From Phytohabitans flavus (GTDB lineage: Bacteria; Actinomycetota; Actinomycetes; Mycobacteriales; Micromonosporaceae): a DNA stretch of 64,000 nt. Positions 1-8,681 of the stretch are shown here, one piece after another. The stretch lies in contig NZ_AP022870.1 in assembly GCF_011764545.1 (NCBI RefSeq), positions 496,001-560,000 on the forward strand, written 5' to 3'. The translations under genes and the position numbers were made by a program. The notes beneath the pieces were generated by a model. That model made no database searches. It had not been told where the DNA came from and worked only from the letters and a program-made list of their open reading frames with translations. Within the stretch, counting starts at the first letter, position 1. Every line of letters starts with the position of its first letter.

Positions 1-101
1 TGCGGCAGGTGCCGCCGACCAGCGGAATGCCGATGCCGGGTGGGCCGCCGCCCAGCGAAGAGGAGCAGGCGCCGGAGGCGGGCGTGCGGGCGGCCAGCTG
101 A
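1..101 (+). CDS. C-terminal end of an unidentified protein (partial)
   Basis: An open frame enters from the left edge and stops with TGA at 99-101. The visible 32 residues are rich in Pro, Gly and Glu ([11 protein letters not shown], then EEEQAPEAG) and look like a disordered tail. No domain can be assigned. It is followed 58 bases later by a strong hairpin terminator, which supports a real gene end here rather than a chance frame. Confidence 0.5.
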   Translation, partial: RQVPPTSGMPMPGGPPPSEEEQAPEAGVRAAS

Positions 102-159
102 CCGGCGACCCACCGTCCACAGGCGACACTGCTCAAAGAGACCACTAACCCGTAACACC

Positions 160-204
160 CGTACGCCCGGCGAGGTTCCCCCGTCCTCGCCGGGCGTACG
201 TTTT
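160..204 (+). terminator. Rho-independent terminator
   Basis: A perfect 16-bp inverted repeat (arms 160-175 and 185-200) encloses a 9-base loop and is followed by TTTT at 201-204. It ends the partial rightward gene at the left edge. It also lies just past the end of the leftward FAD monooxygenase, so it can insulate both. Confidence 0.85.
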
Positions 205-216
205 CGGTGCGGGCGC

Positions 217-1607
217 TCAGACGGTGGGCCGTTCCGCCGCGCCCGTGGTGTCCTTGCCCGCGAGCCACGACTCGCCGGCCGCCGGCCGGCGTACGGCGTG
301 CCGGAGCACCCGCAGCAGCATCGCCGGACGCATGAGCGCCTGCGGCGGGTCCATGAGCCCGGCCACTCGCATGAAGCCGTCGGTGACCCGGGCGTCCTTG
401 GTCGCGGCGTATTGCAACCGGGCCATGTAGGCGTTGCCCATGCGCACCTTGAATGTGCGCTCACCCACCACGCCGGGGAAGTCGAGGTCGCCGCCGGCGG
501 AGATCTCCCAGGGAGTGTCGATGATCTTGGCGATGTCGGCGAGGAACTGGCGCGGCGGGGCGCAGAGCCCTCCCGCAGGCGCTGGCGCAGCGTGAGTGCC
601 TCGATCGAGGCCACGCTCATGCCTTGGCCGTAGACGGGGTTGAAGCTGCACGCGGCGTCGCCCATCACGAGCAGCCGGTCGGGAAAGCGGGTGAGCCGTT
701 CGTAGCGGCGCCGCACGCTCGCCGGGAAGCGGAAGGAGACCGGGCTGTCCAGCGGTTCGGCGTCGCGGACCGCCTCGTACACGTCCGGCACCGGCAGCGT
801 GCGCACGAAATCCAGGAACGCCTCCGGCTCCGTCGGCGGATGGTCGCCGAGGACGCCGGTGAGCGACAGGATGCACAGGCCGGGGCCGACCTGGCCGAAG
901 AACGCGCCGCGCGGGTGCGCGGGGGAGGCCACCGGGTTGATCGACTGCACGCCGTCGAACCACTCCGGACGGCTCTGGTAGTGGCACGTCGTGTACGCCA
1001 GGCCGACCTTGACCCGCTCCTCCTCGGGGCGCTCGTAGCCGAGCTCCTCCAGCCACGCCGGCGTACGCGAGCCGCGCCCGGTGGCGTCGACCACCAGGTC
1101 CGCCTCCAGCACCTCCGGCTCGGCGTCCCCGGACCGGCGCTCGACCCGTACGCCGACGACCCGCGTGCGGTCCGCCGTGGTGACCGGGCCGAGGATGTCC
1201 CAGCCCTCCAGGAAGGTCACGTTGGGCAGGGCGGCCACGCGCTCGCGGACGTGGTACTCCAGCACGGGGCGGGGAGCGGTGACGGAGATCAGCCCGGTGC
1301 GGGCCGGCTGGAGCCGGCGGCCGTTGAAGTACCACCGCATCTCGCCCAGGTCTCCGGTCGGGATGCCGGCCGCACTCAGCTCCGCGGTGATACCCGGGAA
1401 GAGTTCTTCCATGATCAGATGGCCGCGCGCGTGCAACCCGTGCGCGTGGACTGTGTGTGGAGCCCCGCGGCGCGGCTCACGTACGCCGAGCACGGTATCC
1501 CGGTCGACCACCGTCACCTGCCGGTAGAACTCGGCGAGCACGCGGGCGGCCAGGACGCCCGCCATGCTTCCGCCCAGCACGACGGCACGATCCCCGATTT
1601 CGTTCAT
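217..1607 (-). CDS. FAD-dependent monooxygenase (frame broken once)
   Basis: Predicted group A flavoprotein monooxygenase, about 463 aa once repaired. The N-terminus, from ATG at 1607, begins [17 protein letters not shown], a Rossmann GxGxxG-like FAD site. A second FAD motif, [16 protein letters not shown], follows near residue 330. The frame then breaks near 557-560: the C-terminal part ([15 protein letters not shown] through the end at 217) lies in another frame. Adding one C to the CCCC run (GGGG at 557-560 on the plus strand) joins the two parts. The gene faces away from the ECF sigma factor across 226 bp. A tailoring hydroxylase or epoxidase role in the cluster is inference; the substrate is unknown. 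Confidence 0.75.
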
Positions 1608-1833
1608 TCCGCCACCTCCCTTACCTCGGGGCCCGCCCGCCGCGCAGCCGCCGCCGGGCCCGCCGGCCACACAGTCAGGGTCGTGTCGGTCGCGTCCCGC
1701 CGCACCTTCCGGATTGCTGATCTCTCCGCGACGTCCCGATCACCCGCGCGACCTGGGCCGCCCGGGGTCCCGCTCGTGGTAGTTTGGGACGACCGACGTC
1801 GACAAATGGGCGTACGAGAGCGGGGCGCGTTTC

Positions 1834-2907
1834 GTGATCCGTGTCAATGTCGAGCCCGAGCGTTACGCGGCGGGGTCCGGGAGCGTGGCCGCACCGGCGC
1901 GGACCTTCGACGAGGCGACGTTCGCGGGCCTGGTGGAGGGGCACCGCCACGAGCTCCAGGTGCACTGCTACCGGATGCTCGGGTCGCTGGACGACGCCGA
2001 GGACCTGGTGCAGGAGACCTTCCTGCGGGCGTGGCGCAAGCGTGACACGTTCCAGGGCAGGTCCACCTTCCGCGCCTGGCTCTACCGCATCGCGACGAAC
2101 GCGTGCCTCGACTTCCTCGAGCGCAACCCCCGCCAGCCGCGCCCGCGTCCCGGCACGCCCGACGCCGCCGCGCCGACCTCGCCCGACAATGTCGCCTGGC
2201 TCCAGCCGTTTCCCGACCGGATGATCGAGCCGGCGGTGCCGAGCGAGGCCGAGCCGGACGCCGCGGTCGTCGCCAAGGAGACGATCGAGCTGGCGTTCCT
2301 GGTCGCCATCCAGCACCTGCCGGCCAAGCAGCGGGCCGTGCTGATCATGCGAGACGTGCTCGGCTGGCCGGCCAGCGAGGCGTCGGCCGTGCTCGGGCTG
2401 ACCGTCGCCTCGGTCAACAGCGCGTTGCAGCGGGCCCGCGCGACGCTCAAGGAGCACCTGCCGCCGCACCGGCTCGAGTGGGCGCCGTCCCAGGATCCGA
2501 CCAAGGCCGAGCGGACGCTGTTGCAGCGGTACATGGGGGTCTTCGAGCGGGCCGACGCCCGGGCGATGGCCGAGCTGCTGCACGAGGACGTCCGGGTGAC
2601 GATGCCGATGCTGATCGCCTGCACGCCCGGCGCGCCGGATCCGCTGTGGCTCGGGCGGGATCCGTTCGTGACCGCCCTGGGGCGGGTGTTCGACCCGTCC
2701 ACGTCCGAGTACATCGGGCAGTGGCGCAGCCTACCGACGCGGGCCAACCGGCAGCCGGCTGTCGCGCACTACGTGCGCCGGCCGGGCGGCACGGAGCACC
2801 AGGCCCAGATCCTCGACGTGCTGCGTGTCGTCGAGGGCCGGATCGTCGAGATCACCACCTTCGGCCCTGAGCGGTTCCCGGCCTTCGGTCTGCCGCCGAG
2901 CCTCTGA
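1834..2907 (+). CDS. ECF sigma factor with C-terminal SnoaL-like domain
   Basis: An extracytoplasmic-function sigma factor of the SigG/SigJ type, 357 aa from a GTG start. The sigma-2 region (about residues 30-100) contains CYRMLGSLDDAEDLVQETF. The sigma-4 helix-turn-helix (about 150-205) contains LPAKQRAVLIMRDVLGWPASEAS. A C-terminal NTF2/SnoaL-like domain (about 220-350) is typical of ECF groups that work without an anti-sigma factor. None is encoded nearby. The ribosome-binding site is weak. The gene diverges from the FAD monooxygenase and could control part of the adjoining cluster; that is inference. Confidence 0.85.
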   Translation: MIRVNVEPERYAAGSGSVAAPARTFDEATFAGLVEGHRHELQVHCYRMLGSLDDAEDLVQETFLRAWRKRDTFQGRSTFRAWLYRIATNACLDFLERNPRQPRPRPGTPDAAAPTSPDNVAWLQPFPDRMIEPAVPSEAEPDAAVVAKETIELAFLVAIQHLPAKQRAVLIMRDVLGWPASEASAVLGLTVASVNSALQRARATLKEHLPPHRLEWAPSQDPTKAERTLLQRYMGVFERADARAMAELLHEDVRVTMPMLIACTPGAPDPLWLGRDPFVTALGRVFDPSTSEYIGQWRSLPTRANRQPAVAHYVRRPGGTEHQAQILDVLRVVEGRIVEITTFGPERFPAFGLPPSL

Positions 2908-3103
2908 CCGCGCTAGCCCGCTGAGGGCACCCGACTCTCCGTCCACATAGCTGTGGCCGCATGCCGCCCGTACGCGTGCGGCGGGGCCGGCGAGAACGCA
3001 CGAGGGAAGATGCCTGCTCCGGCCACCCGTGCGATTGTCGGGTGACCGGTGTGGACGGTGGGTGCGATCTGGTCGCCTGCCTCGACCAGGCAAGGAGAAT
3101 GTG

Positions 3104-4282
3104 GTGCTGACTACCGATGTTCAGACGCGGGAACAACTCGTTCGGCGCGCCGCCGATCTCGTGCCGCTCCTGCGGAAGAACGCGGCCTGGGCCGAGGAGA
3201 ACCGCCGCATCCACGAAGAGTCCATCGAGGCGATGGCGGATGCCGGAGTCTTCAAGATGCGCGTCCCGACCAGGTACGGCGGCTACGAGGCGGACGCCCG
3301 CACGCTTGTGGAGGTGGGCGCGGCGCTGGGCCGGGGAGACGGGTCCACCGCCTGGATCGCCTCGGTGTATTGGATTCCAACGTGGATGGTCGGGCTCTTC
3401 CCGGACGCGGTGCAGGACGAGGTCTTCGCCACCGCTGACGTACGGGTCTGCGGCACGCTCAGTCCTACGGGGACGGCCACGCCCGCCGACGGTGGCGTCG
3501 TCCTCAATGGAAAGTGGGGTTTCCAGAGCGGCGCCCTGCACAGCCACTGGCAGGAGATCGTGGCGATCCAGATGGGTCCGGGCGAGCCGATGCCGATCGT
3601 GGCGCTGGTCCCGATTTCCGACATGACGATTATCGACGACTGGCACACCTCCGGGCTCAAGGGCACCGGCAGTGTCAGTACCGTCGCGGACGGGGTCTTC
3701 GTCCCCAGCGAGCGCGTGCTGCCGCTGCCCGCGATCCTTCAGGGCCAGGGCGCGTCGGCGGCCAACGCCAACTCGCCGATCTACCGCGCGCCGCTGCTGC
3801 CGGTGGCTTCCGCGTCGTCCGTCGGCACCGTGCTCGGCATGGCGAAGGCGGCCCGCGAGGTGTTCTTCGAGCGGCTGCCCGACCGGAAGATCACCTACAC
3901 CGGCTACGCCCACCAGAACGAGGCGGCGCTGACCCACCTCCAGGTCGCCGACGCCACCAACAAGATCGACGAGGCCGAGTTCCACGCCACGCGCCTCGCC
4001 ACCCTCCTCGACGACAAGTGCGCCAGCGGCGCGCCGTGGACGCTCGAGGAGCGGGTGCGGGCGCGCGGTGACCTCGGCGCCGTGTGCGGGCTGGCCCGGC
4101 AGGCGGTGGACATCCTCGCCACGGCGAGCGGTGGCTCCTCCATCTACCTCGACGTACCGACGCAGCGGATCGCCCGGGACGTCCAGGCGGCCACCATGCA
4201 CGCCCTGATGCACCCCAACACCAACGCCGAGCTGTACGGGCGGGTCCTTTGTGGACTCGAGCCCGACACGCTCTACATCTGA
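3104..4282 (+). CDS. Acyl-CoA-dehydrogenase-fold flavin monooxygenase (group D type)
   Basis: 392 aa from GTG 3104, six bases after AAGGAG at 3092-3097; the GTG at 3101 is the alternative. The all-helical N-terminus (LLRKNAAWAEENRRIHEES), the GDGSTAW segment and the C-terminal helical bundle match acyl-CoA-dehydrogenase-like proteins such as HsaA and antibiotic N- or C-hydroxylases. These use reduced flavin from a separate reductase. The flavin reductase at 29699 is a plausible partner, as in the SgcC/SgcE6 pair of C-1027. It is 39 bases ahead of the SgcJ-like gene, probably one transcript. The substrate is unknown; a true acyl-CoA dehydrogenase is less likely in this setting. Confidence 0.75.
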   Translation: MLTTDVQTREQLVRRAADLVPLLRKNAAWAEENRRIHEESIEAMADAGVFKMRVPTRYGGYEADARTLVEVGAALGRGDGSTAWIASVYWIPTWMVGLFPDAVQDEVFATADVRVCGTLSPTGTATPADGGVVLNGKWGFQSGALHSHWQEIVAIQMGPGEPMPIVALVPISDMTIIDDWHTSGLKGTGSVSTVADGVFVPSERVLPLPAILQGQGASAANANSPIYRAPLLPVASASSVGTVLGMAKAAREVFFERLPDRKITYTGYAHQNEAALTHLQVADATNKIDEAEFHATRLATLLDDKCASGAPWTLEERVRARGDLGAVCGLARQAVDILATASGGSSIYLDVPTQRIARDVQAATMHALMHPNTNAELYGRVLCGLEPDTLYI

Positions 4283-4321
4283 CCTCCGGCCCAGCGCCTC
4301 CCAGCGAGAGGAACCTCAACC

Positions 4322-4750
4322 GTGACCGCCAACAGTCCCTCTCCCACCGTCTCCGAGTCTCCCGCGGCCGAGCAGGCCGCCATCGCCGCCGTCTCGCAGC
4401 GTGTCGTGGCGGCCTGGGCCAACCAGGACGCCGACGCGTTCGCCGACGTGTTCACCCCCGACGGGACGTTGATCCTGCCCGGCCTGTTCCTGGACGGCCG
4501 GGACGCCATCCGCTCGTACATGGCGGCCGGGTTCGACGGCCCGTACAAGGGCACCCGGGTGACCGGGCAGCCCATCAAGATCAAGTTCCTTGACGCGGGC
4601 GCCGCCGTACTGATCACGCAGGGCGGCGTGCTCGCTCCCGGCGAGACCGAGGTGTCCGACGCGCGCGCCATCCGCGCCTCCTGGATCGTCGTCAAGGAGG
4701 AGGACGGCTGGCGGCTGGCGGCGTACCAGAACAGCCCCCGCGACGCCTGA
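4322..4750 (+). CDS. SgcJ/EcaC-type NTF2-like protein
   Basis: 142 aa, GTG start with GAGAGGA upstream. It is a single cone-shaped NTF2/SnoaL-like domain: VVAAWANQDADAFADVFTPDGTL near residue 32, a central GRDAIRSYM helix and a C-terminal WRLAAYQNS strand. It resembles SgcJ, an NTF2-like protein of the nine-membered enediyne C-1027 cluster. That family link is the main hint that this cluster may make a nine-membered core. It lies directly behind the acyl-CoA-dehydrogenase-fold oxygenase and is followed by a shared terminator. The catalytic role of SgcJ-like proteins is not settled. Confidence 0.75.
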   Translation: MTANSPSPTVSESPAAEQAAIAAVSQRVVAAWANQDADAFADVFTPDGTLILPGLFLDGRDAIRSYMAAGFDGPYKGTRVTGQPIKIKFLDAGAAVLITQGGVLAPGETEVSDARAIRASWIVVKEEDGWRLAAYQNSPRDA

Positions 4751-4763
4751 GGCACCCATAGAC

Positions 4764-4807
4764 AAAGCTCCTCTCAGGCCGTGGGAAGGCGGCCTGGGAG
4801 GAGCTTT
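4764..4807. terminator. Bidirectional terminator
   Basis: Arms 4764-4781 and 4790-4807 pair over 17 of 18 positions, with A-rich and T-rich ends. The hairpin lies between the convergent SgcJ-like gene and DAHP synthase and can end both transcripts. Confidence 0.85.
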
Positions 4808-4819
4808 TCCATGCGCGGT

Positions 4820-5860
4820 TTAGCCGGCCACCAGCTCGGGGCGCACCGCAATATCCCGGGACATGTACCGGGCGAGATCGGCCACCGCCCCGGCCAGCTC
4901 GTGCAGGTCCTCGTCGACCAGCGCCTGTGGCCCGTCGCAGAGCGCGATCTCCGGCCGCGGGTGGACGTCGACGATGACACCGTCGGCGCCGGCCACGATC
5001 GCCGCCCGGCTCAGCGGCAGGACGAGCTCCCGCCGGCCGCCGGAGTGCGACGGGTCGACGATCACGGGAAGGTGCGAGAGGCGCTGCGCCACCGGTACCG
5101 CGGAGATGTCCAGCGTGTTCCGCGTGGCCGTCTCGAACGTCCGGATGCCGCGCTCGCACAGCACGATGTCGAGGTTGCCGCGTTGGGCGATGTACTCGGC
5201 GGCCATCAGCCACTCTTCGATCGTGGCGTTCATGCCGCGCTTGAGCAGCACCGGCTTGCCGGCGGCGCCCACCGCCTGTAGAAGGGGGAAGTTCTGCATG
5301 TTCCGGGTGCCGATCTGGAGCATGTCGGCGCAGGCGGCGACGGCGTCGACGTGCTCCGTGCTGACCACCTCGGTCACCACCGGCATGCCGATCTCGTCCC
5401 GTACCTCGGCGAGGATCCGCAGGCCGCGTTCGCCCAGCCCCTGGAAGGCGTAGGGCGAGGTGCGTGGCTTGTAGGCGCCGCCGCGCATGAGGGCCGCTCC
5501 GGCCGCCCGTGCCATCTGGGCGGCCTGGAGCGTCTGTTCGGGGGTCTCCACCGCGCAGGGGCCGGCGATCAGCGTGACCGTCTGCGGGCCGATCGGCACC
5601 CCGCGCACCTCGACGACCGAGCGCTCCCGCCGGTGCTCGCGGCTGACCAGCTTGTACCGCGCCGAGATCCGGGTCACCTCCCGGACCCCGGCCATGCCCT
5701 CGAGGTTGAGCGTGGCGAACTGCTCGATGTCGCCGACCAGCCCGATGACCACGCGACTGACGCCGCGGCTGACGAACGCCTCACCGCCGGCGGACTCCAC
5801 CAGCGTGACGATCGCCTGGATGTCCGCCGGCGTGGCTTCCGCCGACATTACGATGACCAT
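4820..5860 (-). CDS. aroF: 3-deoxy-7-phosphoheptulonate (DAHP) synthase, type I beta
   Basis: Condenses erythrose 4-phosphate and phosphoenolpyruvate, the first step of the shikimate pathway. 346 aa. A ferredoxin-like regulatory domain (about residues 1-75) precedes the TIM barrel, as in the Bacillus/Thermotoga-type enzyme. Barrel motifs visible are LIAGPCAVE, KPRTSPYAFQG, IGTRNMQNF, LLKRGM and DPSHSGG, which carry the PEP- and metal-binding residues. It lies 48 bases downstream of the AroH chorismate mutase on the same strand. Position inside an enediyne cluster suggests a pathway-specific copy that raises chorismate or prephenate supply; the host presumably has its own enzyme elsewhere. Confidence 0.93.
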   Translation of the reverse strand: MVIVMSAEATPADIQAIVTLVESAGGEAFVSRGVSRVVIGLVGDIEQFATLNLEGMAGVREVTRISARYKLVSREHRRERSVVEVRGVPIGPQTVTLIAGPCAVETPEQTLQAAQMARAAGAALMRGGAYKPRTSPYAFQGLGERGLRILAEVRDEIGMPVVTEVVSTEHVDAVAACADMLQIGTRNMQNFPLLQAVGAAGKPVLLKRGMNATIEEWLMAAEYIAQRGNLDIVLCERGIRTFETATRNTLDISAVPVAQRLSHLPVIVDPSHSGGRRELVLPLSRAAIVAGADGVIVDVHPRPEIALCDGPQALVDEDLHELAGAVADLARYMSRDIAVRPELVAG

Positions 5861-5908
5861 GTTTCGGGTGCCCTTCGTTCATGTCCCGTCCCGCGAGCCG
5901 GTCGCGGG

Positions 5909-6277
5909 TCACTGTCCTGCGTCGAGGTCGGGCCGCAGGCGGGCGGCGCCACGCAGGTACACGTGGGCGACCGCCGCCGGCGACCGTTCGGTGTGGATGT
6001 GGGCGAGCACCCTGATCACCATCGGCATCGCGTCCGGTACGTCGATCTCGGTCGCGCACAGCAGCGGGACCGTGACGAGCCCGAGCTCCCGCGCCGCCGG
6101 GGCGGGGAAGCCGCTGCTGAGGTCGGGTGTCATGGTGAACAGGACGCTGATGATGTCCTCGACCGCCAGGCCGTTGCGGTGGATGATCTCCGACAGCAGC
6201 TCGCGGGTGCCGCCGAGGATGGCGTCGGGATCGTCGCGCTCGACCTGGGTCGCGCCGCGCACCGCGCGGACGACCAT
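5909..6277 (-). CDS. aroH: AroH-class chorismate mutase
   Basis: Converts chorismate to prephenate. 122 aa from ATG 6277. The sequence follows the trimeric AroH fold closely: VRAVRGATQVERDDPDAI at the start, the conserved FTMTPDLSSGFPAPAARE block, and VPLLCATEIDVPDAMP. The visible catalytic-type residues include Arg6 and the Glu/Arg of the C-terminal barrel. It is 12 bases downstream of the TIGR03084 gene and upstream of DAHP synthase, so the three are probably cotranscribed. Together with DAHP synthase it points to a phenylalanine- or tyrosine-derived moiety. No aminomutase or transaminase is visible in this window. Confidence 0.93.
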   Translation of the reverse strand: MVVRAVRGATQVERDDPDAILGGTRELLSEIIHRNGLAVEDIISVLFTMTPDLSSGFPAPAARELGLVTVPLLCATEIDVPDAMPMVIRVLAHIHTERSPAAVAHVYLRGAARLRPDLDAGQ

Positions 6278-6289
6278 CAACGCCGCCCG

Positions 6290-7093
6290 CTATCGCGGCA
6301 GCATGGCGAACTGGCCAGGGGAGCGGCCCGGTCCCGCCGGGCCTCGGTACGCCTGGGCGATGTCGAGCCAGCTGGTGGCCTCGTCGCCGGTGGCCACGAG
6401 GTCCAGGTCGGCGTGGTGCCGCCGCCGGGTCACCAGCAGGCAGAAGTCGACCGCCGGCCCGGTGACCCGCTGCGGGGAGTCGGCCGGGCCGAACTCCCAC
6501 ATCTCGCCGGAGGGAGCGGTGAGCTCGTACCGGAACGTCACGTCCGGCGCCGTCAGGCCGCGCGCGAGGTACCCGAAGTCCCAGACCCGGACGGCGAACT
6601 CCACCAGGTGCCGGATCCGGTCGGTGCGCTCCCGGCGTACCCGCAGCGCGTCGGCGATGTCCTGCCCGTGCGCGAACAGCTCCATGTAGCCGGCCGCCGC
6701 GAGCACCGGCGCGGGAAGCGGGCGGACCAGCCAGGGCACCAGCTGGCCGGCGGGCACGGCGGCGATCGCCTTCTCGGCGGCCGCGCGCTCGGCGCGCCAG
6801 CGGCTGAGCAGTGTCTCCGGCGGGTCGGCCAGGTACTCGCCGAGCCCGCGCTCCACGTTCGCGGAGAAGTCGTCGCTGAGCTTTGACAGCAGCGACTTGA
6901 ACGCCTCCGGCTGCGCCGCAGCCAGGGAAGCGAGCTTGAACGTCGCCGCGAGGTGGGCGACCTGGTGCGCGATCGTCCAGCCCTCGGCGGGGGTGGAAAG
7001 CTGCCACTGGGACGCGTCGATGCCGGCCACCAGGCCGTCGATGTCGTCGCCTTCCGCCGCCAGGGCGGCATGCACGTCCTGCTGCTCGGTCAC
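6290..7093 (-). CDS. TIGR03084-type metal-binding protein (DinB/MDMPI fold)
   Basis: 267 aa, GTG start six bases after an AAGGA sequence. The N-terminal four-helix bundle of the DinB/mycothiol-dependent maleylpyruvate isomerase type shows WTIAHQVAHLAATF near residue 40 and MELFAHGQDIADAL near 135, which supply metal-ligand histidines. A C-terminal domain follows. Such proteins often act with mycothiol or bind metal, but TIGR03084 itself has no proven reaction. It heads a leftward group with chorismate mutase and DAHP synthase. Role in the pathway: unknown. Confidence 0.8.
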   Translation of the reverse strand: MTEQQDVHAALAAEGDDIDGLVAGIDASQWQLSTPAEGWTIAHQVAHLAATFKLASLAAAQPEAFKSLLSKLSDDFSANVERGLGEYLADPPETLLSRWRAERAAAEKAIAAVPAGQLVPWLVRPLPAPVLAAAGYMELFAHGQDIADALRVRRERTDRIRHLVEFAVRVWDFGYLARGLTAPDVTFRYELTAPSGEMWEFGPADSPQRVTGPAVDFCLLVTRRRHHADLDLVATGDEATSWLDIAQAYRGPAGPGRSPGQFAMLPR

Positions 7094-7232
7094 GCGTCTG
7101 TCCTTTCGTTAGGGCTGCTCGGCGCGGTGCCGGGCCTGGCGGGCCGCGAACGTCGCGGCGACATCGCCATGTCCAGCGTCGGTGCGGCGTGATCGGGCTG
7201 TCATCTCCGCGTGTGCTGCCGACGCGGTCAGG

Positions 7233-7706
7233 TCACGCGCTCCCGGCCGCCGGGCGGCCAGCCCTCGGAATGTCGAACAGGCTGGGAAACTTCGCGGTCA
7301 GTGCGAGGTCGCCCTTCGTCCGCATCTTGCCGCGCATGACCAGCGCCAGCGCGTGCGCGTTGCCCGTGACGAGCTGGAGGAAGTCGACCGCGCCGAGCGT
7401 CAGCGTCAGCCCTGGCTCGCGGTCGGGCCGGGCGGAGATCGCGCAGCGGCCGCCGCTGATGACGAGCTCGTAGACGTCCGTCCCGCCGTCCGGCCGGTCA
7501 CCGACGTTCCAGTGGACCACCGCTTCGAGCCCTCGTGCCCGCTCGGCCCGGAACACGGACGGCATCCGGGCGAACAGTTCGTCGAGCACGGCCGTGCGCT
7601 TCTCGCCGCGCATCATCCGCCGCAGCTCGCTGGTCGGGGTGTTCTTGACGAGCAGGGCGAACTCGCGCGGCTCCATCGTGGCCGGGTTGGCGTCGTCGGC
7701 AGGCAT
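7233..7706 (-). CDS. SCP2 sterol-binding domain protein
   Basis: 157 aa from ATG 7706, eight bases behind GGAGG. A single SCP2-like hydrophobic-ligand domain is visible: VVHWNVGDRPDGGTDVYELVISGGRCAI, then LTLGAVDFLQLVTGNAHALALVMRGKM and a C-terminal ALTAKFPSLFDIP helix. The family binds lipids or other hydrophobic ligands and often protects or carries them. Here it could carry a polyene intermediate; that is inference. It is downstream of the MerR regulator, read leftwards, with about 200 bases between them. Confidence 0.8.
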   Translation of the reverse strand: MPADDANPATMEPREFALLVKNTPTSELRRMMRGEKRTAVLDELFARMPSVFRAERARGLEAVVHWNVGDRPDGGTDVYELVISGGRCAISARPDREPGLTLTLGAVDFLQLVTGNAHALALVMRGKMRTKGDLALTAKFPSLFDIPRAGRPAAGSA

Positions 7707-7908
7707 CGAAATCCTCCGAGGGGTCTCGCGACGCCTCGTCGTGGGCGGTGAGATACCGCGGAGGCCCGCGTCGGTCCAGGTGAGTCCATTGTGGGCGGCG
7801 CGGCGATCGGCGGCCTTCTCCGAGGTTGCGCCGTGCCTCCGGCGTGCGAGGCGGTGATGCCGTACGGCCTCCGCACGAGGACGTGAGCCGGGCCGCGGCC
7901 CGGATCCG

Positions 7909-8552
7909 TCAGGCCGGCTCCTGCCCGGCGCCGAACCGCTGCGCGACGAGGTGCTCGTGGGCCAACCGGCGCAGAGCCGTGAACGCCACCTCGAGCAGGA
8001 CCGCGCGCACGACCGCGGGTGCCCGGTCGGCGTGGTCGCTGCCGCCGTCGGGCAGCAGGTCGAGCTCGAGAAGCGTGAGGCGCTCGGCCGCCTCCGCGTA
8101 CGGCACGAAGTACTCGACGCCACACTCGCACTCCAACCGCTGGAGCGCGGCGAGGACGTCGGCCAGCTGCTTTCGGCCCGCGGCGTCGGGGGCAGCCGCC
8201 AGCCGAGCGACACCAGGAAAGCGTCCACGTCGGCATGGGCCTGCGCGACGCCCTCTGTCTCGGGCATGGCCGGCTCGTCCGGCAGCATGGCGTGGTTGAC
8301 CACGCCGTACAGGTCGCCGATCGGTATCCGGTCGTCTTCGATGCTCGTGAGCAACTCGCGCACCGTGGACAGGTCGAGGCGGGCGATGTTGGTGAACGCC
8401 CGGATCAGCCGGAGGCGCCGCAGGTGTGCCTCGCCGTACTCCGCCTGGTTGCGACCGATGGGCTTGCCGGGTGGTAGGAGCCGGTCCCGGAGGTAGAACT
8501 TGATCGTGGCCACCGGCACGCCGGTCCGTCTGCTCAGGTCGGATATTCGCAT
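7909..8552 (-). CDS. MerR-family transcriptional regulator (frame broken once)
   Basis: About 214 aa after repair. The N-terminal winged helix starts MRISDLSRRTGVPVATIKFY and continues through IGRNQAEYGEAHLRRLRLI. The frame breaks near 8188-8192, where a run of five G (plus strand) needs a sixth. The C-terminal half (RKQLADVLAALQRLECECG through GAGQEP) then reads through. Two close cysteines, ECECG, could bind metal or sense thiols. It lies upstream of the SCP2 gene on the same strand and may control it or itself. The ligand is unknown. Confidence 0.78.
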
Positions 8553-8681
8553 CGAGCACCCCGTAGCCCCGCCGAAATGTCAGGTGGTCGATCAACGACC
8601 CCGTCCAGGCCAGAACCGTGGTGCTGCCCAACGCGGCCGCCCCCGCAGACGTCGACTCATGTCATTGTAAGTTGCCGGGCG

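Noticed and set aside
624..2045. 473-codon plus-strand frame across the monooxygenase and sigma factor
   Set aside because: It is antisense to the FAD monooxygenase and runs out of frame into the sigma factor.
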